The position numbers and the translations under genes are program-made. DNA of 64,000 nucleotides from Novosphingobium subterraneum (GTDB taxonomy: Bacteria; Pseudomonadota; Alphaproteobacteria; Sphingomonadales; Sphingomonadaceae): contig NZ_JRVC01000024.1 of the NCBI RefSeq assembly GCF_000807925.1, positions 1-64,000 of the forward strand. Reading direction: 5' to 3'. The notes beneath the pieces are model-generated. The model saw only the letters and a list, made by a program, of their open reading frames with translations, made no database searches and had not been told where the DNA came from. Position 1 is the first letter of the stretch. The number at the start of each line of letters is the position of its first letter. Positions 26,276 through 34,048 of the stretch are shown here, in pieces.

Positions 26276-27712
26276 TCAGTGGGTAAGGGCGCGGCTCTGG
26301 ACGCCGCGTGACCAGTCCAGCGATGCGGCCATTCCGGGCGACATCGAGGCGGCCAGCACGTTCTCGATGAACGCCGTCTTCTCGATGATCTGCAGCACCG
26401 CATTGACCTTGAGATGCGTGTTGGCCTGCCGGTCAGCGAGTGCCTGACGCACGACATTGACCTGATTCTGCCACATCGCGATCTTGGCTTCGTCGGCCCC
26501 GATGAAGCTCGACATCGAGCGGCCCGCCTCGCTCACGATCCGGTCGAGCACAGCAAACAGCAGGTCGACACTGGCGATCTCGGCCAGGGTCTCCCGGTCG
26601 TCGGTCGGCATGCCGCGGCCGTAGGCCGCCTGGACAGTCAGGATCTTGTAGAGCGGGATGGACGCGACTTGCAGCAGTTCCTTCTGCTCTTCGCTGATCG
26701 CGGTGTCGTCGCGGATGGCCTGAACCATGCCGCCGATGAGCGCAGCCACCCGCGGCCGCAGCGCTTTCGATGTCGGCAGGCTCAGCGACTTGAAGCCCGG
26801 GTTGAGGCACTTCTCCGGCTCGTCGCAGTCAAAGATGAGGACGTTGCCATTCGTCGTGCCATCCAGCAGCGAAGTCACGAGGGTGGACGATGCCTCACCG
26901 ACGATCGGCACGAACTTGCCCGGCTCGTCGTCTTTGGGGGGCACGTAGATGATCGTGCCCAGCAGCGTCATCGCATATTCGGCGAGCTCCTCGTCGAAGC
27001 GGCCGCCAGGCGAGAAGAACGCCGACTTCTTGAGGATCGTCCAGGTGTAGTTTCGCGGCACACCGGGATTGACGTCGTCATACTTGCCCGAGCCTTGCGC
27101 GGTCGTGCTCGAGCGCTGCCCCCTGGTGCCGCACCCATGCTTGGCCGCGGCATAGTCGGTGAAGATCCCTTCGGAGTTGCCGATCGCTTCGCAGATCGCC
27201 TTGTCGGCAAGGTCGCCCTTCGGCCAGATCCCGCCCACCAGACCCTGCGCCATCTCGCAGGAGTTGATGTTGAGGTTGTTCATGAGTTGAGCCTTCTGGC
27301 TGAACTCCTGCATGATCTTCGAGCATTCCGGGCAGACCGTGTCGATCGCCAGGCTGAAGGCGAAGCCGACTGCATTGTTCGCGACTGCCTTCAGCATCGC
27401 AACGATCTCGCTCGCGTTGATGAAGCTGAACGACCCCGCAAAGATGTCGATGCCGCCGCAACCGGCGCGCGCGCGCGGCAACTGCAGATTGGCGATGTTG
27501 GTCGTCTTCTGCGGGAACCGCGTCCAGACATTGCCGAGGCTGTAATAGCCGGCAGACTGCCCCTGGAACGCGGTTGGTCCGTTGACGTTGGCAGCGCCGC
27601 CGACGTCGTTCAGGAACGAGTCCATCGAACTGCCAACATCAGCCGATGCGCCCGACAGCGGGAGGGTGAGGGGGAGGGCGGCTGCAAGGAGCGCAGCGAC
27701 GGCTCTTTTCAT
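26276..27712 (-). CDS. traH: Conjugal transfer pilus assembly protein TraH
   Basis: A periplasmic/outer-membrane protein required for F-pilus assembly and DNA transfer, 478 residues. A signal peptide ends at GASA. The family features are ADVGSSMDSFLNDVGGAANVNGPTAFQGQSAGYYSLGN near the mature start, RARAGCGGIDIFAGSFSFIN and TVCPECSKIMQEFSQKAQLMNNLNINSCE-type cysteine blocks, and a helical C-terminal half. ATG 27712 directly follows the traF stop; a GTG 12 bases upstream is an alternative start. It interacts with TraF and TraU in the known F system. Confidence 0.92.
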   Translation of the reverse strand: MKRAVAALLAAALPLTLPLSGASADVGSSMDSFLNDVGGAANVNGPTAFQGQSAGYYSLGNVWTRFPQKTTNIANLQLPRARAGCGGIDIFAGSFSFINASEIVAMLKAVANNAVGFAFSLAIDTVCPECSKIMQEFSQKAQLMNNLNINSCEMAQGLVGGIWPKGDLADKAICEAIGNSEGIFTDYAAAKHGCGTRGQRSSTTAQGSGKYDDVNPGVPRNYTWTILKKSAFFSPGGRFDEELAEYAMTLLGTIIYVPPKDDEPGKFVPIVGEASSTLVTSLLDGTTNGNVLIFDCDEPEKCLNPGFKSLSLPTSKALRPRVAALIGGMVQAIRDDTAISEEQKELLQVASIPLYKILTVQAAYGRGMPTDDRETLAEIASVDLLFAVLDRIVSEAGRSMSSFIGADEAKIAMWQNQVNVVRQALADRQANTHLKVNAVLQIIEKTAFIENVLAASMSPGMAASLDWSRGVQSRALTH

Positions 27713-27713
27713 C

Positions 27714-28565
27714 CTAGTAGTCACGTCCAGCTTCCTTCGATGTTAGGAGGTAAATCCGGTCCTGAAGCTCGTCGGCGCTCATGACGCCGTAGCCGATCGG
27801 GATGGGGCGGCCGGTCTGCGCGTCCCAGAGCACGACCGCTGGCGTGATCTTGGGCTCGAGCCCCATGCGGCTGCGCTGGTTGGTCTCGACCGTGTAGTTC
27901 GGGAAATGCCGCGACGGGCCGCCGTCGGTCGAAATCGCGCGCACAGCGATATGCCAGGTCGAGGCAACGCTCTGCACGATCGGCGACATGACTTCGCAGG
28001 CGCCGCAGCTCTGGGCGAAGAAGTAGAACAGCCCATAGCGCTCGGAAAGCTGGGCCATCGCAGCGTTCCGTTCCGCGCTTCGCGAATCCTGCCACTGGCG
28101 TTTTCCAAGCGTCGAGACCGGGCGCTGCAGCGTGTAGTCGAGCTCGGGATCCTGCCAGATCGCCCGCTGCCAGACGTCGCTGAAGAGCGATGCCCGGTCG
28201 AGCTGGGCGCGCTGGAACCGAATATAGGCCGTCACATTTGCTGGCGTCGGCTCGAGGATCGCCTTGGCCTTCAGTTCGCGCAACGTCGCCGTGATCGCGT
28301 CAAGTTGGCTGGTCGCGCTGGACGTAGGTGCTGGCGAGGGCGAATTCTGGTCCGGCGTCTTGGGCCGCTCGCAGTAAAACCAGTATCCGAGCCGCCGTTC
28401 CTCGCAATAGAAGCTGTCCTGGCGCCCGGCCGACTGCGCGTGGGGCGGCGCATCGGTCCGGGTTGCGGCGGACTGGGCGGTCGCCGGAGACAACTGGCAA
28501 ACGGAATTGGCAATCGCGCAGGCGGCAAGCAGCCACCACGCGGCCTTACTGGCGGGCGCGGGCAT
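27714..28565 (-). CDS. traF: Type-F pilus assembly protein TraF (thioredoxin-like)
   Basis: A periplasmic protein of 283 residues with a signal peptide and a C-terminal thioredoxin-like domain carrying a CGAC pair (LFYFFAQSCGACEVMSPIVQSV), followed by TNQRSRMGLEPKITPAVVLWD. F-plasmid TraF lacks the catalytic cysteines, whereas many relatives keep them, as here. It probably assists disulfide formation in the Cys-rich TraN, TraU and TraH encoded next to it. ATG 28565 overlaps the traN stop by 20 bases. Confidence 0.88.
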   Translation of the reverse strand: MPAPASKAAWWLLAACAIANSVCQLSPATAQSAATRTDAPPHAQSAGRQDSFYCEERRLGYWFYCERPKTPDQNSPSPAPTSSATSQLDAITATLRELKAKAILEPTPANVTAYIRFQRAQLDRASLFSDVWQRAIWQDPELDYTLQRPVSTLGKRQWQDSRSAERNAAMAQLSERYGLFYFFAQSCGACEVMSPIVQSVASTWHIAVRAISTDGGPSRHFPNYTVETNQRSRMGLEPKITPAVVLWDAQTGRPIPIGYGVMSADELQDRIYLLTSKEAGRDY

Positions 28566-30273
28566 AGTAGTCCTCGATCTTCTGTTGGATGTCCTGGGTG
28601 GCATGCAGCTCGTCAGGCAGGCGAGCAGCGTCGGTGAACTCGGCGTAGACCTCGCTGAAGTCCATTTTCGAGAGGTCGAGCCGGGCAAACTCGTCGATGG
28701 TGAAGCCCTGGCATTGCTCGGTCTTCGGCTTGCCCCAGGGCTTGTTCAGCTGCTGGCGGCCCTGCTCCTGAAGGATCCGCGAAAGCTTGGATTCAAAGCA
28801 GCAGTAGACCTTGCGCTTGGTCAGGCACACGCCAAGGAACGAGGACGAGCAATAGGTGCCGACGTAGGCGCACAGACCCTGCGCATCCTTCTGATGCAGC
28901 AGCATCTCCTCGCGGCTGCAGCCCAACGCCACGAGTAGCTGGATGCCCGGGATAAGCGGGAAGCCCTTGCCCTTGCAGCAGTTGAGTACGCCGAAGACCT
29001 TGGACGAGCAGCTTTCTCGGGTCCCCTTGAACAGGGTGAGATTGTCCGGATCGAATTCGCGGCGCGCCTGGTTCATCGCATTCAAGGCGACGGCCGCGTC
29101 CTTGAACTCGTCGTTGGCCTCGCGCTGGATGGTCTCGCATGAGCCATCGATGCAGTAGACATCGCCGTCGCAGATGAACTGGCCGGTGTTCGCAGGCTGG
29201 TCTGGAACCGGGCAATCATAGACCCGCTCCCAGGTGCGGCAGGGCTCCCCCGCGAGGCAGTCTTCGCGCACCAGCTTGCAGCCCGGAGTGGCTTCAAGTG
29301 TCTGGCAGTCCTGTGCCTCTGTGAACTGCGCACAGCTGTAACTGCGGCTCCACGCCCAGCACGGCTGCGTCACGGCGATGCCATCGACGATGCGGGTCAC
29401 CGGATCGCTGTCCGTGCACGTCTCGGTGTCCTGCTGGCACGAGGTATCAGCCGCAAGACGAGCACACTGGCTTTCATCGCGCGCCGTTGTGACGACGTTC
29501 TCGCCTGTCACCGTGTAGGGCGTGGCGCCATCGACCGGCGCCGTGCAACTGACGAGATCGACCCTCAGATCGCCCGAGTTACAGCTCCAGTAGATCCCGA
29601 AATAGGGATCGCACAGGTTGATCGGATAGGACTGCGTGACCGTGCATTGCGGAGCGGGGTAGTGGTTGCAATTGTAGGCCGAAGCCGGATCGACCCCGCT
29701 GCCGCCTACGCAATAGTAGCCGTAGACCTGCCGCTGCTCGACACGCGCGGTTAATGTCACGGGGCAGGTCCGCGTTTCCTGTGTCGCCGTATAACCGACG
29801 TTGCAGGTCGCCATGTAGCGCGCCGCGGTTCCGCTGGCCGGCGGCAAGGGCACGCAGCGCCCCTGTGAGCCGCCAATGGCCATTCCGCTCGTATAGGCGA
29901 GCGGGTCGCCGCTGATCACATTGCTGCGCGCGATCGTTGCGTCGAGATCCTGTGGCGCAAACCGGGCGCGCCGGTCCATCGAATCCCGCATGGCCTTGTA
30001 GCCTGTGTTGGTCGTCGCCTGGCTCGCCGCTTCGCGGCTCATCCGGTCAGGATCGTCGAAGTAACCCGACTGGCTCGGCGTGCCGCCGAAATTGGGAATG
30101 CGGCTTGCATCCGGGTTCGTCGTTGCCGCGCTTTGCGCCGAGGCTGCCTTGTCCCGCCCGAAAGCCTTGCCGTCGGCCTTGGCAGCATCGGTTGTGGTCT
30201 GGGCGTTGAGCGGGCCGACGAGGGCGAGAAGAAGCGCGCCCACGCCAGCGAGAGAGAGGACTGGTCGTTTCAT
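28546..30273 (-). CDS. traN: Mating-pair stabilisation protein TraN
   Basis: An outer-membrane, cysteine-rich adhesin of the F-type system, 575 residues, close to F TraN (602). A signal peptide ends at LNA. The middle and C-terminal thirds hold dozens of cysteines (for example CNHYPAPQCTVTQSYPINLCD, CQQDTETCTDSD, CKLVREDCLAGEPCRTWERVYDC). The conserved C-terminal region has NCCKGKGFPLIPGIQLLVALGC and FEGSKLSRILQEQGR-like sequence. It contacts recipient outer membrane proteins in F. The start overlaps trbC by ATGA. Confidence 0.9.
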   Translation of the reverse strand: MKRPVLSLAGVGALLLALVGPLNAQTTTDAAKADGKAFGRDKAASAQSAATTNPDASRIPNFGGTPSQSGYFDDPDRMSREAASQATTNTGYKAMRDSMDRRARFAPQDLDATIARSNVISGDPLAYTSGMAIGGSQGRCVPLPPASGTAARYMATCNVGYTATQETRTCPVTLTARVEQRQVYGYYCVGGSGVDPASAYNCNHYPAPQCTVTQSYPINLCDPYFGIYWSCNSGDLRVDLVSCTAPVDGATPYTVTGENVVTTARDESQCARLAADTSCQQDTETCTDSDPVTRIVDGIAVTQPCWAWSRSYSCAQFTEAQDCQTLEATPGCKLVREDCLAGEPCRTWERVYDCPVPDQPANTGQFICDGDVYCIDGSCETIQREANDEFKDAAVALNAMNQARREFDPDNLTLFKGTRESCSSKVFGVLNCCKGKGFPLIPGIQLLVALGCSREEMLLHQKDAQGLCAYVGTYCSSSFLGVCLTKRKVYCCFESKLSRILQEQGRQQLNKPWGKPKTEQCQGFTIDEFARLDLSKMDFSEVYAEFTDAARLPDELHATQDIQQKIEDYYARARQ

Positions 30274-31034
30274 GGAACCTGCCTTTCAAGACGGGCGAGG
30301 TGCTGGGCGGCGAGCAAAGCGCCGGGGCCGCCGCCGCGCGCGAAAGTCTCGAGCGCGTAAGCTGCGCTGACATTGCCGCTCATCCGGTCGTGCGGCGGAA
30401 CTTGCGTCCGGCAGTCGAACCCGTCGCACAGATCGAAGTCGCTGCTGGAAACGACGTATGTGGGCACCGCCTCGACCCCGAAGGCCCGGAACAGCCGCGG
30501 GTCGATGCCGACGCCGTCCAGCTGCTCGCCGGGCTTGGCAACTTTGGCCAATGCCGCCGTGAGAGCCTTGGCGCTGTTGCCAGGCAGACCGCGCAAGGCG
30601 ACGATACCGCCAGCTTTGGTCACGTCATCGATCATCACCCGCAGCGCTGCCGGCGGCATCGAAAGCGAAGCAAAGGCGATGAACTTCGGCGCCTCGCCCA
30701 TGCCTTCGCTGGTCATGGCGCCGGCGTCGGCCACCATTCGGTCAAAATCGAATGTGCTGGCCTCACCAGGCTTCGTGTTTGCGGCGGCCTCACGCGTGTA
30801 GCGGCGAGCGTGCGCATCGGCCTCGTCGGAGCTGGTCCTCGCCTCCCGCGCCAGGGCTTCGGCTCTGGCGCGGGCATTGGCAGACAGCGCGTCGGCATCG
30901 GGGGCACCAGCACTGGCCCGCGCCCGGATAGCGGCCAGATCGAGGTCCGGTTCGGCCGTCTGCGCCGAGGCGCCAGCCAAAGCAGCAAGGCTGGAAAGCG
31001 ATGCGACGACAAGAAGATGAGGAAGTTTGTTCAT
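30270..31034 (-). CDS. trbC: Type-F pilus assembly protein TrbC
   Basis: A periplasmic protein of 254 residues. A signal peptide (LPHLLVVASLSSLAALAGASA) is followed by an Ala/Arg-rich helical region with many acidic and basic residues (about 25-95). A thioredoxin-like TrbC domain comes next, with FIAFASLSMPPAALRVMIDDVTKAGGIVALRGL and GIDPRLFRAFGVEAVPTYVV. ATG 31034 is taken because it forms an ATGA overlap with the traU stop. Confidence 0.88.
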   Translation of the reverse strand: MNKLPHLLVVASLSSLAALAGASAQTAEPDLDLAAIRARASAGAPDADALSANARARAEALAREARTSSDEADAHARRYTREAAANTKPGEASTFDFDRMVADAGAMTSEGMGEAPKFIAFASLSMPPAALRVMIDDVTKAGGIVALRGLPGNSAKALTAALAKVAKPGEQLDGVGIDPRLFRAFGVEAVPTYVVSSSDFDLCDGFDCRTQVPPHDRMSGNVSAAYALETFARGGGPGALLAAQHLARLERQVP

Positions 31035-32059
31035 AGAGCACAGCAATTCCGCTTGCGCCAGACCAGGTAGCCCATGTCCTCGCCTATGGCGGGATAGACT
31101 TGGGTCCCCGACATGAAGGTGGTAGAGGCGCCAATGGGCGCGCAGGCGTAGCGGCCCTTGGTCTGCGGATTGGGATTGGTGGCCTGGAAGCGGTATTGCT
31201 GCTTGCGCATCACCGGCATCAGGTACTTGCCGCAAAGCCCTTTGCTGCCCATCGTCCCCCAGGCGACGAGCTCGCGGTGGAGCTTGTAGGAGAAGCGGGC
31301 GAGCGCGAGCCGCGATGCCTGCACATGGCCGATCGTTGCCGAGACATTGCCGTTGAGCGGATACATCGTGCCCTGGCAGCCCGCGCACCAGAACAGCTCA
31401 TCGGTCGGCAGCTTGGCCGTTGCCGCCACGCAGTCCGCTGCACAGGCGGCAAGCGCCAAAGGATTGGCGAAGAGGACAGCCTCGGGATTGATGATCGCGG
31501 TGAGCTCGCTGTCCTGCCAGAGCGGATCGATCTCGGTGATGTAGAGGATGTCGATCGAGCCGGACTCGAGGCACAGGAAATCGGCGACGATCTCCATCCA
31601 GTAGATCAGCGGATAGGCATACCAGTGGACATGCCACTGCGAGTTGTACTGCGTGGCGCCGCCGATCGCCGATGGCCCCGCCATCGACTTGAAGCCGATG
31701 TCGAACCCAGGATCGAGCTTCATCCCGCCGAGATTGACGAAGCACCATGGCTTCATGCTGACGTCGGCAAGCCGGACCGGCTCCCAGAACCCCATGGCGA
31801 TGCCGGGCCGCAAACCGCAGAGGCAAACGGGGAGAGCCGGGTTGCTCGTATCGGGACGGCTCGACGGCCAGATCTTCAGGCCACCGATCGAGATCGGAAA
31901 CAGGCACGACCAGCAGATGTCCGTGATCGGATTGACGAACTTGCCAGTGCAGCGCCCGGGGCCGGCCGCAGCCTCGGCAGGAGCACTGGACACGACGCTC
32001 AGGCTCGTGAGCAGAAGTGCCCCGCAAAGCCATGACAGAAGGCGTTTTTTCTTGCTCAT
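31031..32059 (-). CDS. traU: Conjugal transfer pilus assembly protein TraU
   Basis: A periplasmic, Cys-rich protein of 342 residues needed for DNA transfer. It has a signal peptide (about 1-30), then CTGKFVNPITDICWSCLFPISIGG, PVCLCGLRPGIAMGFWEPVRLADVSMKPWCFVNLGG, and a C-terminal part with CAGCQGTMYPLNG and KGRYACAPIG. These blocks are diagnostic for TraU/TrhU. Overlaps traW upstream and trbC downstream by ATGA. Confidence 0.93.
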   Translation of the reverse strand: MSKKKRLLSWLCGALLLTSLSVVSSAPAEAAAGPGRCTGKFVNPITDICWSCLFPISIGGLKIWPSSRPDTSNPALPVCLCGLRPGIAMGFWEPVRLADVSMKPWCFVNLGGMKLDPGFDIGFKSMAGPSAIGGATQYNSQWHVHWYAYPLIYWMEIVADFLCLESGSIDILYITEIDPLWQDSELTAIINPEAVLFANPLALAACAADCVAATAKLPTDELFWCAGCQGTMYPLNGNVSATIGHVQASRLALARFSYKLHRELVAWGTMGSKGLCGKYLMPVMRKQQYRFQATNPNPQTKGRYACAPIGASTTFMSGTQVYPAIGEDMGYLVWRKRNCCAL

Positions 32060-32703
32060 GACGGCGCACGCTCCTTGAGAGGCACGGGCTGTTCGGTGAT
32101 GATGAGCGCGCGGCCCTGCTGCTCGACGGTTGCGGGCACCGCGCGAATGCCGAAGTGTTTCACCAGCGTGCCGCCCTGATCGAAGTAGAAGCGCCGCTGA
32201 CGGGCTTTCATGAGTTCGAGCGGCGCACCCCTCACGAGGATGAGCTTCGCCTTGGTGCTGGCAAAGCGGCGGGTGGCCCAGGCGAGCTGCGCCGGGTCGT
32301 CCCCGTCGAGAAAGACGAGGGGTGCGCGCAGCGGCACGGTATCCAGAGGATTGACCCGCGTGCCTGCGGCAATGATGAGCCGGCCCTTGTCGTCGGCAAC
32401 ATCGCGCGGGACGGTGATCGTCGGATCGAAGCGCCAGCTGCGCAGCGCAGAGGCGAGGGTGACGCCAGCGACAGGCTCTGGCCGGTTGACCCGGGCGATT
32501 GTCCGCCGCTTCAGCTCTTCGTTGAGACGGGCCGTTTCGCCGGTCTTCTCAAGCTGGGTGAGCCTGGCATGGATCTGCTGAAGCAGGTCCGGTTCGATGA
32601 CCGGCCATACCGCGCCGTGCTGGCCGTAATCGCGAGCCATTGCCTGTGGTGCGATGGCCAGCGCCAGCGCAGTGGTGCAAACCCGCAGAGTGAGGAGCCT
32701 CAC
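32056..32703 (-). CDS. traW: Type-F pilus assembly protein TraW
   Basis: A periplasmic protein of 215 residues with a signal peptide ending at AMA. The family N-terminus is RDYGQHGAVWPVIEPDLLQQIHARL, and the C-terminal half contains VNPLDTVPLRAPLVFLDGDDPAQLAW and FYFDQGGTLVKHFGIRAVPATVEQQG. It acts with TrbC in pilus assembly. GTG 32703 is the start: it overlaps the traF peptidase stop as GTGA. Confidence 0.9.
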   Translation of the reverse strand: MRLLTLRVCTTALALAIAPQAMARDYGQHGAVWPVIEPDLLQQIHARLTQLEKTGETARLNEELKRRTIARVNRPEPVAGVTLASALRSWRFDPTITVPRDVADDKGRLIIAAGTRVNPLDTVPLRAPLVFLDGDDPAQLAWATRRFASTKAKLILVRGAPLELMKARQRRFYFDQGGTLVKHFGIRAVPATVEQQGRALIITEQPVPLKERAPS

Positions 32704-33236
32704 AGGATTGGCCTCCCGACCCCGAGTATGCGCGGTCCACAGATCCAACCGATCGCGGCATAGCGACTGTCGAAGCCATCCTTGTGTTCGCTGGTGACGA
32801 AGTAGCAGCCTTTCGGCACGCGCCCCGTAGGTCCAAGCGCCAGCGGTTCGCCGAGGCGGCTCTCAAGCTTGGCCTTGGCCACGGCGTCACCGTTGACGAA
32901 GTAGATGCGGTTTTGCTCGGTGATGATGTCGCCCGGAACACCGCTCACCCACTTGCCGAACGGCTTGGGCTTCGCCCCGAAATGCTTGACCAACAAAGGC
33001 GAGGTGGGTGGGTCGAACAGGATGATGTCCCCGCGATGCACGGGTGCCCCCCGCGTGACCCAGATGGCCCAGTAGGGCAGGCTGGGGCTCACATTGATCA
33101 TAAGCGCATGGCCCTGCGCGAATGCGGCAAGCGAGGAGAGCGCCAGTGCCCCGGCGCCGAGCCCGCCCCAAAGCACGAGGCGTTGTACGAAATTGGGCGC
33201 CGACGCTGAGCGGATTAAGAGATCAGCGGGCTGCAT
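32700..33236 (-). CDS. Conjugative transfer signal peptidase (S26, TraF/TrhF-like)
   Basis: A membrane-anchored S26-family serine peptidase of 178 residues. It has an N-terminal hydrophobic segment (about 23-42), then MINVSPSLPYWAIWV with the catalytic serine, GDIILFDPP, VSGVPGDIITEQNRIYFVNGD (region of the lysine partner) and the C-terminal GWICGPRILGVGRPI. In related systems it matures or cyclises the pilin. ATG 33236 is chosen; it overlaps trbI by 14 bases. It is named TraF in RP4-like systems and should not be confused with the thioredoxin-like TraF of this operon. Confidence 0.87.
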   Translation of the reverse strand: MQPADLLIRSASAPNFVQRLVLWGGLGAGALALSSLAAFAQGHALMINVSPSLPYWAIWVTRGAPVHRGDIILFDPPTSPLLVKHFGAKPKPFGKWVSGVPGDIITEQNRIYFVNGDAVAKAKLESRLGEPLALGPTGRVPKGCYFVTSEHKDGFDSRYAAIGWICGPRILGVGRPIL

Positions 33237-33630
33237 CGGGAAGGGCTCCCATCCGGCGCACAACATCGGCGCGCACAGATTGCGTCAGGTCCGGCGTGCT
33301 CCCGGCGACCACTGCTTCGGCAACCAGAACTGTCCGGCCTTCGCGTCCGAGCTTCTGTACCGAGGCTTCCACGGCCTTGAGGTAGGCCTGGACGCGCAGT
33401 CTGGTTTCTTCAGGCGGCCGACCGGCACGTGCTTCGGCTTCGATGAAGTCGCCCATGATCCGGCTCAGCTGGACCGTGACGACCTCGCGTTTTTCCAGGG
33501 TGAGCAGCTTGTCCGTCGCCCAGACACCCCACAGCACCTGACCGACCATGCCAGCGCCGACCACGACAGCGGTGAGATTGATCGCTGAAAGCCGCCCCCG
33601 CAGGCTCGATGTTGCCAGAATGTTCTTCAC
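33223..33630 (-). CDS. trbI: Type-F secretion protein TrbI
   Basis: A bitopic inner-membrane protein of 135 residues with one N-terminal hydrophobic segment (INLTAVVVGAGMVGQVLWGVWA), followed by a periplasmic helix-rich part (LSRIMGDFIEAEARAGRPPEETRLRVQAYLKAVEASVQKL). F TrbI is similar in size (128) and affects pilus retraction. The GTG at 33630 with GGGAGAA upstream overlaps the preceding stop as GTGA. Confidence 0.8.
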   Translation of the reverse strand: MKNILATSSLRGRLSAINLTAVVVGAGMVGQVLWGVWATDKLLTLEKREVVTVQLSRIMGDFIEAEARAGRPPEETRLRVQAYLKAVEASVQKLGREGRTVLVAEAVVAGSTPDLTQSVRADVVRRMGALPDAAR

Positions 33631-34019
33631 CGCTTTTCTCCCGAAAGTTCGCGGTCGAGATCGCGGATGAAGCGCGGCATGCGCCACACGACGACGAGCG
33701 TCGCGAGACCGATCAAAACGAACTTGCACTGGCCGAGGAATGTCACGCGCCGTGCGAGGTCGGCCGCCAGGAAGCGGTCACCGAGATTGGCGACATGGGC
33801 GAAGAAGGCATCGGGACTGCCGCCTGACAACAGCAGGAAGAACAGCAGCGGCAGGCCCAGCGCCATCAGGTAGGATGAGCCGAGAAACAGGCAGCCGCGA
33901 AGCAGGATGTAGCAGCCATCGGCCATGCGCGAGCGCAAGGTCTGCACCTGCGGGCTGACGGGCTGTTCGTCTTCGGACGGGTCGGTCCGGTCGAACGGGG
34001 TGACGAGGTGGAGAGGCAT
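33627..34019 (-). CDS. Unknown membrane protein within the transfer operon
   Basis: A 130-residue protein with two or three hydrophobic segments (GCLFLGSSYLMALGLPLLFFLLLSGG; FVLIGLATLVVVWRM) and a charged C-terminal tail. It lies between traC and trbI, at a position where F has other small genes, and is coupled to trbI by GTGA. I do not recognise the family. Its operon location suggests an accessory membrane component of this T4SS lineage. Confidence 0.75.
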   Translation of the reverse strand: MPLHLVTPFDRTDPSEDEQPVSPQVQTLRSRMADGCYILLRGCLFLGSSYLMALGLPLLFFLLLSGGSPDAFFAHVANLGDRFLAADLARRVTFLGQCKFVLIGLATLVVVWRMPRFIRDLDRELSGEKR

Positions 34020-34048
34020 GGAGATAGGGATCCTTTGGTGATGGGGTG

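Noticed and set aside
26414..27784. 456-codon open frame on the plus strand
   Set aside because: Antisense to traH, which has clear TraH signatures and operon overlaps; the antisense product is Arg/Asp/His-rich with no domain.
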